Source: CBDUBH01 sp965365345
Lineage (GTDB): Bacteria; Bacteroidota; Ignavibacteria; Ignavibacteriales; SURF-24
Assembly (NCBI GenBank): GCA_965365345.1
Contig: CBDUBH010000100.1
Span: 1-12,153 of the forward strand
Reading direction: 5' to 3'
Length of the DNA stretch: 12,153 nt
The first letter of the stretch is position 1; each line of letters starts with the position of its first letter. A program made the translations under genes and the position numbers. Below the pieces are notes generated by a model. That model was not told the DNA's origin, made no database searches, and saw only the letters and a list, made by a program, of their open reading frames with translations. Shown here piece by piece: positions 5,796-12,153 of the stretch.

Positions 5796-7836
5796 CATCA
5801 ACCTCAACTTTGCCTACAAATTCAATCTCGCACTCTGATGGTAGTTCGGTGTAAGAAAGAATTGCGACATCCGGAAAACTTGAATTTATTAATCTGTAAA
5901 AATAAGGTCTTATTGTTGCCGAAGTTATAATTACGGGAATATAACCGAGCATTTTGAAATTTTCAACATTTTCGTAAATGGATTTGTTCAATTCATTTAG
6001 CATTTTTGAATTTAAACCTAAAGTTTGAACAGCTTCTTTTTGATTTTGAAGCGCGCGCGTAATAAACGATTCCAATTTTTGACCAAGCGCAGCAGCGTGA
6101 ATTATTCCGTTTGCATCTTTGTAGCTGTGCGCAATTGTATCGCCGATTGAATGACGCACATATTCAGTTAAAACATCAAGATTTTTTGTAACTTTTGCGT
6201 AATCGATCAATGATTCCAAAATTTGAACAAGATCTTTTATGGGAACTAATTCTTTTAACAAATTCTGTAAAACTTTTTGAATTGTTCCAAGCGGAAGAAC
6301 ATCAGGATTTACATCTTCAATTACTGCTGGATATTCTTTTTTCAGATTTTCCAAAAGCTGTTTAACAGATTGTCTTGATAAAATTTTATCGAAATTCTTT
6401 TTCAAAGTTTCTTGTAAATGTGTTGACATTACCGAAATACTATCAACAACAGTGTAACCTAAAAGTTCGGCGCGGTCTTTTTCTTGTTTTGTTATCCAAA
6501 TTGCATCAAGATTAAAAGCCGGATCGCGAGTAGGAATTCCCGAAATCTGCTCAGTCAAATTTCCCGGGTTCATTGCCAAAAATCTATCCGTATGAATTTC
6601 GTAAGCGGTTACAACATTTCCTTTGATTTTTATAATATATTCATTCGGATTTAATTGCAGATTGTCTCGCACACGAACAGGAGGAATTAAAACTCCGTAT
6701 TCAAGCGCGATGTATTTTCTTGTTGAAGAAATTTTTTGAAAAAGATTTCCACCCTGACTTTCATCAACAAGTGAAATTAATCCGTAACCAATTTCAACTT
6801 CGATAGGATCAACTTGTAAATATTGTTCAACTTTTTCTTCGGTAGGTTCAGAAACAACTTCTTGCGGAATTTCAAGTTCTTGAGCTTGTTCTTTTTTCTG
6901 TTTATTTGCAAAAAATGTTGCGGTTCCAAGTGAAATACTTAAAAGTAAAAAAGGAATTGCCGGCATTCCCGGAACAAAAGCGAAAAGGAAAACTGCTCCG
7001 GCAACAGTTCCCAACACACGCGGATTTGAAAACAATTGTTTTTTCATCTGCGTATCCATTGAAGTTCCGGCGGCACTTTTTGTAACTACAAATCCCGCTG
7101 CTGTTGAAACCAAAAGCGCTGGAACCTGCGAAACCAATCCATCACCAATTGTTAAAATTGTATAAGTCTGGATTGAATCTGTTAAACTTAATCCGCGCTG
7201 AGCCGAGCCGATTATAAATCCCGCGATCAAATTGATCGCATTAATTAACAATCCTGCAATTGCATCTCCTTTTACGAATTTGCTTGCACCATCCATAGCG
7301 CCGTAAAATTCAGCTTCGCGTGAAACTGATTCTCTTCTTTGGCGCGCTTCAGTTTCATTAATCAAGCCGGTATTCAGATCAGCATCAATTGCCATTTGTT
7401 TTCCGGGCATTGCATCCAAAGTGAAACGCGCTGCAACTTCCGAAATTCTGCCTGAACCTTTTATAATTACCACAAACTGAATAATTACAAGGATCAAGAA
7501 GATTATAAATCCGACAACAAAATTTCCGCCAACAACAAAATTTCCAAATGCTTCGATTACTTTTCCGGCGGAGCCATCAAGTAAAATTAATCTTGTTGAT
7601 GAAATATTTAATGATAATCTGAACAAAGTTAATAAAAGCAGCATTCCCGGGAAAATCGTAATTTCCATGGGCGATTGAATATAAAGCGAAACGATAAGAA
7701 TTAATACCGAAAGCGTGATACTTACAGCCAAAAAGAAATCGAGCATTAATGGCGGAAGCGGAATTATCATCAATCCCAGCATCAGAATAATCATTGCTGC
7801 TAAAATAATGTCGGTATTTCTTCCAAAAAATTTCAT
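5785..7836 (-). CDS. flhA: FlhA, export-gate membrane protein
   Basis: A 683-residue protein, full length for the family. The N-terminal half has about eight hydrophobic segments between residues 8 and 310. Between them lies the large conserved cytoplasmic loop with RFTLDAMPGKQMAIDADL (137-154) and ASKFVKGDAIAG (184-195), whose Asp191 is the likely counterpart of the essential proton-pathway Asp. A Glu/Gln-rich linker (about 312-345) leads to the soluble C-terminal domain (about 345-683), which docks export chaperones and substrates and forms the nonameric ring. The ATG at 7834-7836 lacks a good Shine-Dalgarno site. Unusually for this operon, it lies 111 bases after the flhB stop, behind a heptamer repeat tract, so it may be translated independently. 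The end overlaps flhF by 11 bases. Confidence 0.97.
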   Translation of the reverse strand: MKFFGRNTDIILAAMIILMLGLMIIPLPPLMLDFFLAVSITLSVLILIVSLYIQSPMEITIFPGMLLLLTLFRLSLNISSTRLILLDGSAGKVIEAFGNFVVGGNFVVGFIIFLILVIIQFVVIIKGSGRISEVAARFTLDAMPGKQMAIDADLNTGLINETEARQRRESVSREAEFYGAMDGASKFVKGDAIAGLLINAINLIAGFIIGSAQRGLSLTDSIQTYTILTIGDGLVSQVPALLVSTAAGFVVTKSAAGTSMDTQMKKQLFSNPRVLGTVAGAVFLFAFVPGMPAIPFLLLSISLGTATFFANKQKKEQAQELEIPQEVVSEPTEEKVEQYLQVDPIEVEIGYGLISLVDESQGGNLFQKISSTRKYIALEYGVLIPPVRVRDNLQLNPNEYIIKIKGNVVTAYEIHTDRFLAMNPGNLTEQISGIPTRDPAFNLDAIWITKQEKDRAELLGYTVVDSISVMSTHLQETLKKNFDKILSRQSVKQLLENLKKEYPAVIEDVNPDVLPLGTIQKVLQNLLKELVPIKDLVQILESLIDYAKVTKNLDVLTEYVRHSIGDTIAHSYKDANGIIHAAALGQKLESFITRALQNQKEAVQTLGLNSKMLNELNKSIYENVENFKMLGYIPVIITSATIRPYFYRLINSSFPDVAILSYTELPSECEIEFVGKVEVDDAN
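5802..5805 (-). promoter_or_regulatory. Ribosome binding site deciding the flhF start
   Basis: GAGG on the minus strand, 6 bases before the ATG at 5793-5795 and only 3 before the adjacent ATG at 5796-5798. The spacing favours the downstream ATG and rules against the longer TTG start, which would overlap this site. Confidence 0.5.
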
Positions 7837-7844
7837 TTTAAGCT

Positions 7845-7880
7845 TTATTAGTTATCAGTTTTTGGTTAATAGTTATCAGT
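7845..7880 (-). repeat. Pair of 15-base direct repeats before flhA
   Basis: Two copies at 7845-7859 and 7866-7880 differ at one base and are 21 bases apart. The shared core on the minus strand is ACTGATAACTA. They lie between the heptamer tract and the flhA start. Two copies at about two helical turns could form a protein site, but short repeats of this kind are also common intergenic filler in AT-rich genomes. Confidence 0.6.
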
Positions 7881-7891
7881 ATTGTGTTTTA

Positions 7892-7947
7892 TTTTTACTT
7901 TTTACTTTTTACTTTTTACTTTTTACTTTTTACTTTTTACTTTTTAC
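7892..7947 (-). repeat. Perfect heptamer tandem repeat, (GTAAAAA)x8, between flhB and flhA
   Basis: Eight uninterrupted identical copies of the minus-strand unit GTAAAAA (TTTTTAC on plus) fill 56 bases, beginning directly after the flhB TAA. A period of 7 gives stops in every frame, so it cannot be read through as protein on the coding strand. No substitutions between copies implies recent expansion or active homogenisation, as expected from slipped-strand replication. It is the only long non-coding spacer inside an otherwise overlapping operon. Confidence 0.95.
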
Positions 7948-9030
7948 TTAAACAATACTTTTCTTTTTCGAATTTTTCATTTTGAAAATGAATGCTAAAA
8001 TTTCGGCAACGGCTTTAAATAGATTTTGCGGAATTTCATCGCCTATTTCACAAGTTTTATACAATGCGCGTGCCAACTCTCTATTTTCGTGCAATGGAAC
8101 TCCATTTTCCGTTGCAACTTTTTTAATTCTTTGTGCTAATTCATCAACACCTTTTGCAATAACTTTCGGCGCGTTACTTTTTCCTACTTCATATTTTAAC
8201 GCAATTGCAAAGTGAGTCGGATTTGTAATTACCACATCCGCTGTCGGAAGTTCTTTCATCATTCTTGAACGCGCTGCGGAAATTTGCATGCTCTTAATTT
8301 TTCCCTTAACATGCGGATCGCCTTCAGTTTCTTTCATTTCTTCTTTAACTTCCTGTTTGGACATCATCAAATCTTTTTTATGCTTGAATTTTTGATAAGC
8401 AAAATCAATTCCCGCAAAAACTGCGTAAACAAGCATAATTTTCCAGATCAAAGTGAATGCCGCATCAATCATAAATGCAACTATCGCTTCAACGGAAAAA
8501 TCAACTAAGCCGAAAGATTTTAAAACAACATCTTCCAAAACCGTATATGTAAAAACTCCGATCACTAAAAATTTTGTAATTGATTTCAGAAGTTCTACAA
8601 TTGATCTTTGCGAAAAGAAAATGTTTTTAATATTTGTAAGCGGATTAAATTTTGAACCTTTTGGCGCAAGCGCTTTCGGTGTAATTTTAAAACCAACCTG
8701 TCCGTAATTTGCAGCAATTGCCGCAATTAAAACCACTATAAAAACCGGAGCTAAAATGTAAAAGAAAAGTGAAATTCCTTTGATAAAATATTGCTGAACT
8801 ACTTCTTGATTTAATTCAAATTTATCAAGATTTGCAAGAATTTTTGTTGATACTTCACCAATATTTTCACTTAAATGGCTTTGCATCATAAAAATGATTA
8901 GAATTCCCGATGTAAAAATCGCAAAGGAACTTATCTCGGTACTTTTGGCAACCGAGCCTTTTTCACGACTGTCACTTAGCCTCTTCCCGGAGGCTTGTTC
9001 GGTTTTTTCCTGTCCGCCGGATTCTGCCAT
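7948..9030 (-). CDS. flhB: FlhB, export-gate substrate-specificity switch protein
   Basis: A 360-residue protein. A charged N-terminus (EKTEQASGKRLSDSREKG) is followed by four hydrophobic segments at about 34-50, 87-109, 150-170 and 186-212, then a Lys/Glu-rich linker (215-262). The cytoplasmic autocleavage site NPTH lies at 270-273 (cleavage between N270 and P271). The rest is the FlhB C-terminal domain with ALKYE, APKVIAKG and NRELARALY, ending in a basic tail. It opens the FliP/Q/R gate and switches export from rod/hook to filament substrates after self-cleavage. All residues of the cleavage motif are intact. The ATG at 9028-9030 is 3 bases after the fliR stop. Confidence 0.97.
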   Translation of the reverse strand: MAESGGQEKTEQASGKRLSDSREKGSVAKSTEISSFAIFTSGILIIFMMQSHLSENIGEVSTKILANLDKFELNQEVVQQYFIKGISLFFYILAPVFIVVLIAAIAANYGQVGFKITPKALAPKGSKFNPLTNIKNIFFSQRSIVELLKSITKFLVIGVFTYTVLEDVVLKSFGLVDFSVEAIVAFMIDAAFTLIWKIMLVYAVFAGIDFAYQKFKHKKDLMMSKQEVKEEMKETEGDPHVKGKIKSMQISAARSRMMKELPTADVVITNPTHFAIALKYEVGKSNAPKVIAKGVDELAQRIKKVATENGVPLHENRELARALYKTCEIGDEIPQNLFKAVAEILAFIFKMKNSKKKSIV

Positions 9031-9033
9031 TTC

Positions 9034-9810
9034 TTAACTGCCCATAGCTTTTAAAAGATTGTATAAACTTTCTTCGTAACTTTTAAGCACTTGCTTAAAA
9101 ATGTACAAGTACATTGGAACCGCAAAACTTAAAAGTAAAAATCCTAATCCAACTTTTAGCGGCTGCGTTATAAAAAAAACCTGAATTTGAGGAATTACCC
9201 TTGCAATAATTCCTTCGCCAATAATCACAAGAAAATATGATACAATTATAGGTGAAGCAATTTTTATAGCGATCACAAAAACCGCAGCCGAATATTTAAG
9301 CAGCAAAATATATGCCGCTTCGTTAAGAGTGAAATTTCCTAAAGGAATTACTTTAAAAGATGCTACCACAGCCGAAATTATGTAGTGATGTCCGTTGATC
9401 AAAAAAAATACAATCGCGGCAAAAATAAAAAAAACTTCACCGATTATGTTATTTTCAATATCAGTTGTAGGATTAAAAGCATTTGCCATACTTAAACCCA
9501 TATTAAATCCTACAATCCAGCCGGCAAATGAAATTCCGTAAAAAACCAGATTCAAACTGAATCCGATTATAAGTCCGGTTAAAATTTCTTTAAATCCGAA
9601 TATTGCTAAAGGAAGGAATTCCGGCTGAATTTCAATTGCGGTTGTATCAATTGTTAAAAATGTGATGTAGGCAATAAAAGCAGAAATCAAAACTCTGATT
9701 ATTACGGGAATTGATTGATTTCCAAAGATCGGCGCTGCAGTGAAAACTCCCATTATCCGCAAAAAAATCATAATAACAACGAGAAAATCAGCAACGAGGA
9801 TGTTTGTCAT
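9034..9810 (-). CDS. fliR: FliR, export-gate membrane protein
   Basis: A 258-residue, highly hydrophobic protein of normal FliR length, with about six membrane segments. Family landmarks are RIMGVFTAAPIFG near residues 18-30, the GFKEILTGLIIGFSLNLVF segment near 71-89, NAFNPTT near 111-117 and an EGIIARVIPQIQVFFI-type region near 200. FliR completes the FliP5-FliQ4-FliR1 helical gate through which rod, hook and filament proteins pass. The ATG at 9808-9810 overlaps the fliQ stop as ATGA. The C-terminus ends in KAMGS. Nothing looks broken. Confidence 0.95.
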   Translation of the reverse strand: MTNILVADFLVVIMIFLRIMGVFTAAPIFGNQSIPVIIRVLISAFIAYITFLTIDTTAIEIQPEFLPLAIFGFKEILTGLIIGFSLNLVFYGISFAGWIVGFNMGLSMANAFNPTTDIENNIIGEVFFIFAAIVFFLINGHHYIISAVVASFKVIPLGNFTLNEAAYILLLKYSAAVFVIAIKIASPIIVSYFLVIIGEGIIARVIPQIQVFFITQPLKVGLGFLLLSFAVPMYLYIFKQVLKSYEESLYNLLKAMGS

Positions 9811-10076
9811 TTTACAACTTGGGAGAACATATTTATTAATCTTGTGGTAATGCTAATTAATTTTTCCATTATCCACGGCATCATTAAAATTAATGCGACT
9901 GCAGTTATCAAAATTTTTGGTACAAAAGTTAAAGTCATTTCCTGAATTGAAGTTGCTGCCTGAAAAATGGAAATTAAAACTCCAACAACTAAAGACACGC
10001 CCAAAATCGGGAGCAAAATTAAAAATGATGTATAAAAAACATCAGTTAAAACCGTAATTACTAATTCTTCAGTCAT
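9807..10076 (-). CDS. fliQ: FliQ, export-gate membrane protein
   Basis: An 89-residue protein with two membrane hairpin helices (about 14-38 and 53-72) and the family core FQAATSIQEMTLTFVPKI between them. I chose the ATG at 10074-10076 rather than a TTG 42 bases upstream. It yields the standard 89-residue length with the usual MTEE-type N-terminus, and its A is shared with the fliP stop (TGATG). The longer start would intrude 43 bases into fliP. FliQ packs around FliP in the export gate. Confidence 0.96.
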   Translation of the reverse strand: MTEELVITVLTDVFYTSFLILLPILGVSLVVGVLISIFQAATSIQEMTLTFVPKILITAVALILMMPWIMEKLISITTRLINMFSQVVK

Positions 10077-10837
10077 CAGCCAAAACTCCTTACAACTGAA
10101 CCAATTATTAAATTCCAACCATCAATCAAAACGAAAAGTAAAATTTTAAACGGGAGCGAAACCAGCATTGGCGGAACCATCATCATTCCCATTGACATTA
10201 AAATACTTCCAACGATCATATCAACCATTAAAAACGGGATAAATAAGAAGAATCCGATTATAAATCCAGCGCGCATTTCACTTATTGCAAAAGCCGGAAC
10301 TAAAACATAAGTCGGTAAATCGTTTCTGTTTTGCGGTCTTTCTATATTTGCCAAGCCGACAAATAATTCCAAATCTTCATTGCGCACATTTTTAAACATA
10401 AATTCTCTAATCGGTGTAATCGAATTATCGTATGCCTGATCCATTGTCATGTTTCCATCCATATAAGGTTTTACGCCGTTATCGTAAACTTGATTCCAGG
10501 TTGGAGCCATAACAAAAAATGTTATGAAAAGCGCAACACCCGCAAGCATTTGGCTCGGCGGCATTTGCTGCGTTCCTAAAGCCGATTTTATAAAATGAAA
10601 AACAATGATAATTCTTAAATATGAAGTTGTCATTATCATTGCAGAAGGTGCTAAAGTTAAAACCGTAAGCAGAATTAAAATTTGTAAAGTTGTTGAAACA
10701 TCCTGCGGTGAATCTGCGGTGCCGACATCAATCCCGATGCTCGGAAGCGGAATTGTCGGCTGCGGCTGTTGTGCAAACAAATTCTGCGCCGCAAAAAAGA
10801 AAAAGAAAAATCCGGAAATTAAAATCAATTTTTTCAT
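10076..10837 (-). CDS. fliP: FliP, export-gate membrane protein
   Basis: A 253-residue protein. The N-terminal signal peptide (about 1-22; KKL, a run of Phe, then NLFAQ) is typical for FliP, and a short proline-rich stretch follows. Family landmarks: LAPSAMIMTTSYLRIIIVFHF (about 62-82), GTQQMPPSQMLAG (88-100), PAFAISEMRAGF in the C-terminal half, and MVPPMLVSLPFKILLFVLIDGW near the end. It forms the core ring of the export gate with FliQ and FliR, assembled with FliO. The ATG overlaps the fliO stop (ATGA). Confidence 0.97.
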   Translation of the reverse strand: MKKLILISGFFFFFFAAQNLFAQQPQPTIPLPSIGIDVGTADSPQDVSTTLQILILLTVLTLAPSAMIMTTSYLRIIIVFHFIKSALGTQQMPPSQMLAGVALFITFFVMAPTWNQVYDNGVKPYMDGNMTMDQAYDNSITPIREFMFKNVRNEDLELFVGLANIERPQNRNDLPTYVLVPAFAISEMRAGFIIGFFLFIPFLMVDMIVGSILMSMGMMMVPPMLVSLPFKILLFVLIDGWNLIIGSVVRSFG

Positions 10838-11181
10838 TTAATTCCCAAATTCTTTTTCAGAATATCAAGAAAATTTTCTTTGAATTCCTGCTTATCAAGT
10901 TCAGTCATTTTAAAATTTTCCGCGCTTCCTTCAAATTCGTAAAGAAGATTTATTGAATTATCGGCAACGCCAAGAACCAAAATTTTATCGTGAACCTGCA
11001 CAATTTGAATGAATTTTTTCGGTAATATCATTTGCGAGCTTAAAACACGGATTTTGATATTATACCTTGCCGAATCTTTATCATAAACAAAAAGATATCT
11101 TCTTACCAAATAGAATGTGCCGTACATCATTCCTAAAACTAAAAGAAGAAGAAATATTATTTTTAATAATTCCCAGCCCAT
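10834..11181 (-). CDS. fliO: FliO, export-gate assembly factor
   Basis: A 115-residue protein with one N-terminal membrane helix (about 5-27) and a small soluble domain whose strands (IKIRVLSSQMIL, KFIQIVQVHDKILVLGVAD, INLLYEFE) match the FliO pattern. It ends in a charged helix. Sequence conservation in FliO is low, so the call rests on topology, size and its place between fliN and fliP. It is a scaffold that helps FliP assemble. The ATG directly abuts the fliN TAA (TAAATG). Confidence 0.88.
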   Translation of the reverse strand: MGWELLKIIFLLLLVLGMMYGTFYLVRRYLFVYDKDSARYNIKIRVLSSQMILPKKFIQIVQVHDKILVLGVADNSINLLYEFEGSAENFKMTELDKQEFKENFLDILKKNLGIK

Positions 11182-11568
11182 TTATGAAAGACCTTTCAAT
11201 CTATCTGCAGCATCAACAAGATTTGTAATTCTGATACCGAAATGTTTATCAATAACTACAACTTCGCCTTCGGCAATTTTCTTATTGTTTACAAAAATAT
11301 CAACAGGCTCACTTGCAAGTTTATCAAGTTCAATTACGTATCCTCTTTCCAATTCTAAAATATCTTTTATCTGCATTTTGGTTCTTCCTAATTCAATGTA
11401 AACATTTAACTGAAGATCTTTTAAGAAATCCAACTTATCATTTTGAATCGGAGAGCGTACGGTTGATTCATCATATTCCGGAAAATCCGCAATTCCGCCA
11501 ACAATTTGATCATCACTTAATTGATTAGGATCAAGGTTTAGGCTGTTTAATAATTCTTCATTTGTCAT
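11182..11568 (-). CDS. fliN: FliN, C-ring switch protein
   Basis: A 128-residue protein. An acidic, loosely structured N-terminus (1-44) is followed by the SpoA domain (about 48-122) with LQLNVYIELGRTKMQIKDIL, LERGYVIELDKLASEPVDIF and NNKKIAEGEVVVIDKHFGIRI. FliN forms the lower C-ring with FliM, binds the FliH export ATPase complex and sets rotation direction. The ATG at 11566-11568 has AGGTG 5 bases upstream. It is 12 bases from the fliM stop and abuts fliO. Confidence 0.96.
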   Translation of the reverse strand: MTNEELLNSLNLDPNQLSDDQIVGGIADFPEYDESTVRSPIQNDKLDFLKDLQLNVYIELGRTKMQIKDILELERGYVIELDKLASEPVDIFVNNKKIAEGEVVVIDKHFGIRITNLVDAADRLKGLS

Positions 11569-11573
11569 TATTT

Positions 11574-11578
11574 CACCT
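11574..11578 (-). promoter_or_regulatory. Ribosome binding site of fliN
   Basis: AGGTG on the minus strand with 5 bases to the fliN ATG, in the 12-base fliM-fliN gap. It is one of the clearest Shine-Dalgarno matches in the window and supports that start. Confidence 0.55.
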
Positions 11579-11580
11579 GT

Positions 11581-12153
11581 CTATTTTTCGCTTTGTTCGG
11601 CTTTTCGTGTAATTTTTATTGATTTATGTTTGTGCAAATATCCGGGCTGTCCGTAAAATAAAACTTTATCGTTAATTTTAACTTTTAGTTCTTCGCCAAC
11701 CTTATTTTTTAATTTTATGATATCGCCTTTTTCAAGTTGAAGAAGTTCATTCATCGAAATTGTAGATGAACCGAATTCAACACCAATTTCCAAAAGTGTT
11801 TTTTGAAGATGACTTGCAATAATTGTTTTTGCTGTTGTTCCGTTATATTTTACAGGTCTGATTGAAGAAAGTTTTTGATTCGACATTTTTGAAAGTATCG
11901 TATCAAAAGCATAAGTTGCAAAGCAGATGTTCATTAAATATGATTGCTCACCAATAAACATTTCGAACGAAATTAACAGAACACTTTCACTTTGTGATGT
12001 AATTTGTGCAAAATCAATATCCGGCTCAAATCTTTCAACAGCAAATTCATATTCACCGATAATTTGCCAGGATTTTTTAAGATCCTGCATAATTTTTTCA
12101 ACAACAACATTTAAAACCTTTTGTTCGATCGGGGTAATAACTTTTGATTGCTT
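11581..12153 (-). CDS. fliM: FliM, C-ring switch protein, N-terminus cut by window edge
   Basis: The frame is open to the last base, giving 190 C-terminal residues. The part visible begins inside the FliM middle domain (KQSKVITPIEQKVLNVVVEK), followed by a tryptophan-bearing helix (SWQ) and the strand region with ERFEPDIDFAQITSQSESV, which matches the family's E-x-P-x-F-x-x-I block. A C-terminal SpoA domain (about the last 85 residues) includes EIGVEFGSSTISMNELLQLE and GDIIKLKN. The N-terminal CheY-binding motif is outside the window. FliM is the torque and switch protein of the C-ring. An internal ATG at 12088-12090 should not be taken as the start, because homologous sequence continues upstream. 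The gene ends with TAG. Confidence 0.93.
   Translation of the reverse strand, partial: KQSKVITPIEQKVLNVVVEKIMQDLKKSWQIIGEYEFAVERFEPDIDFAQITSQSESVLLISFEMFIGEQSYLMNICFATYAFDTILSKMSNQKLSSIRPVKYNGTTAKTIIASHLQKTLLEIGVEFGSSTISMNELLQLEKGDIIKLKNKVGEELKVKINDKVLFYGQPGYLHKHKSIKITRKAEQSEK

Noticed and set aside
7892..7947. Heptamer tract considered as a CRISPR-like or iteron array
   Set aside because: There are no spacers, the unit is 7 bases, and no replication or Cas gene lies near it; a simple tandem repeat explains it.
7715..7951. A plus-strand open frame across the flhA start and the heptamer tract
   Set aside because: It is antisense to flhA, has a low-complexity Phe/Leu/Tyr tail generated by the TTTTTAC repeat, and shows no recognisable protein feature.

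Overview
The window is a single-direction block of flagellar genes. Every supported gene lies on the minus strand, so the reading order runs from base 12153 down to base 1. By eye the DNA is AT-rich (roughly one third G+C) and gene-dense. Shine-Dalgarno sites are mostly weak or absent, with a few clear ones (fliN, flhF, fliA). This fits a motile Gram-negative from an AT-rich lineage. The weak ribosome sites and the short A/T-rich intergenic repeats make me lean towards the Ignavibacteria/Bacteroidota side, but no marker gene here proves it, so treat the taxon as a guess.

First block (12153 to 3826): the C-terminal part of fliM (cut by the window edge), then fliN, fliO, fliP, fliQ, fliR, flhB, flhA, flhF and flhG. 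This is the classical order of the switch, export-gate and flagellar-placement genes. Junctions are extremely tight: TAA/ATG abutment at fliN-fliO, ATGA or TGATG overlaps at fliO-fliP, fliP-fliQ, fliQ-fliR and flhF-flhG, an 11-base overlap at flhA-flhF and a 3-base gap at fliR-flhB. The one exception is flhB-flhA, where 111 bases hold eight perfect copies of the heptamer GTAAAAA and a pair of 15-base near-identical repeats. The products build the C-ring (FliM, FliN), the export gate (FliO/P/Q/R, FlhB, FlhA) and the FlhF/FlhG pair that sets where and how many flagella form.

Second block (3825 to 1): after a 126-base intergenic gap comes a compact regulatory cassette. It holds a 75-residue two-helix membrane protein, a sigma-28 (FliA) gene, two tandem HDOD genes that are exact-length paralogs, and a GAF plus histidine-kinase-like gene running off the window. 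The gap carries a near-perfect sigma-54 (-24/-12) promoter motif facing the cassette, placed to start RNA about 19 bases before the first gene. A plausible reading is a sigma-54 to sigma-28 hierarchy with extra regulators co-transcribed with the sigma factor.

Three features of this cassette are unusual. FliA seems to lack the sigma-3 domain, being about 47 residues shorter than SigD-type proteins with the loss at one place. The kinase-like protein has Glu where the phospho-accepting His should be and Ile where the N-box Asn should be, so it is probably a pseudokinase. The two HDOD proteins align over 292 residues without a gap at about half identity. Three starts were moved inward from the longest possible open frame (HDOD-A, flhF, fliQ) on overlap, family length or ribosome-site evidence.
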